This document shows, piece by piece, positions 15,286-15,560 of a stretch of 15,560 bases of DNA; the stretch's first letter is position 1, and every line of letters begins with the position of its first letter. The notes under the pieces are model-generated. The model had not been told where the DNA came from and searched no databases. It saw only the letters and a program-made list of their open reading frames with translations. This stretch comes from Clostridiales bacterium (lineage in GTDB: Bacteria; Bacillota_A; Clostridia; Lachnospirales; Lachnospiraceae): contig JASKJZ010000019.1 of the NCBI GenBank assembly GCA_030154385.1, forward strand, positions 1-15,560. The letters run 5' to 3'. Position numbers and translations under genes: made by a program.

Positions 15286-15560
15286 GTGGATAAGTATGTA
15301 AGTGACCGGGATGAGGAAATAATTCAAAAAATCAGAAACCATGATACCGAGGCTATGGATTATATCTTAGAAAAATATAAAAACCTAGTAAGAAAAAAAG
15401 CAAGAAAGCTTTTTTTAATTGGTGGAGATCGGGATGATCTCATTCAGGAGGGCATGATAGGATTATATAAGGCAGTTAGAGATTACGATCCATCAAAGGA
15501 GACCTCTTTTTCAGTGTTTGCTGATTTATGTATCTCCAGACAGCTCTATGATGCTATCAA
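15286..15560 (+). CDS. sigH: RNA polymerase sigma-H factor (partial, cut by window end)
   Basis: A GTG start at 15286 follows AGAGGAG (15270-15276). The frame gives 91 residues, beginning with SDRDEEIIQKIRNHDTEAMD and containing KNLVRKKARKLFLIGGDRDD. The core-binding/-10-recognition region 2 follows with LIQEGMIGLYKAVRDYDPSK and SFSVFADLCISRQLYDAI. These closely follow the N-terminus of Bacillus SigH (Spo0H), the sigma factor for the transition to stationary phase, competence and early sporulation. The position after rlmB agrees with this. Bacillus has yacP between the two genes; here they are 21 bases apart and yacP is absent. The C-terminal region 4 lies beyond the window. Confidence 0.93.
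   Translation, partial: MDKYVSDRDEEIIQKIRNHDTEAMDYILEKYKNLVRKKARKLFLIGGDRDDLIQEGMIGLYKAVRDYDPSKETSFSVFADLCISRQLYDAI

Overview
The window looks like chromosomal DNA of a low-GC Gram-positive anaerobe of the class Clostridia, most likely Lachnospiraceae-like. This rests on AT-rich codon use, strong AGGAGG-type ribosome binding sites, and the conserved housekeeping run cysE-cysS-mrnC-rlmB-sigH. The species cannot be named from sequence reading alone.

Region 1 (1-5805) is accessory. It begins with the C-terminal part of a membrane sensor kinase (7TMR-DISM plus LytS-like His_kinase). This is cut off at the phospho-acceptor histidine and joined out of frame to a response regulator that has lost its N-terminus but keeps a SARP-type winged helix and BTAD domain. 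Next is a very large secreted protein: signal peptide, 12 NHL beta-propeller repeats, cadherin-like and FN3-like domains, a linker of 30 Thr-Pro pairs, further adhesin-like domains and a C-terminal SPOR domain. Heptamer-like direct repeats just upstream of its promoter fit the spacing expected for a SARP-family activator. The region ends in a long imperfect palindrome.

Region 2 (5806-7378) is a complete IS4-family insertion sequence with 15-bp perfect terminal inverted repeats, a 7-8 bp target duplication and an intact transposase. It sits exactly at the foot of the palindrome and a few bases upstream of a tRNA promoter.

Region 3 (7390-8127) holds a tRNA-Met (CAT) with a consensus promoter and a terminator, followed by ispF of the non-mevalonate isoprenoid pathway. 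The IspF carries an odd CxxCxxC tail.

Region 4 (8157-11962) is an accessory block lying between ispF and cysE, where other Firmicutes usually have gltX. A minus-strand three-gene operon encodes a CarH-like cobalamin-binding protein without a DNA-binding domain and a MacB/LolCE-type permease with its ATPase. Divergent from it is a six-TM GGDEF diguanylate cyclase.

Region 5 (11969-15560) is the housekeeping operon: cysE (O-acetylserine synthesis), cysS (Cys-tRNA synthetase), mrnC (mini-RNase III, 23S maturation), rlmB (23S rRNA 2'-O-methylation) and sigH (stationary-phase/sporulation sigma factor, cut by the window end). Genes are tightly packed or overlapping, with one good promoter before cysE.
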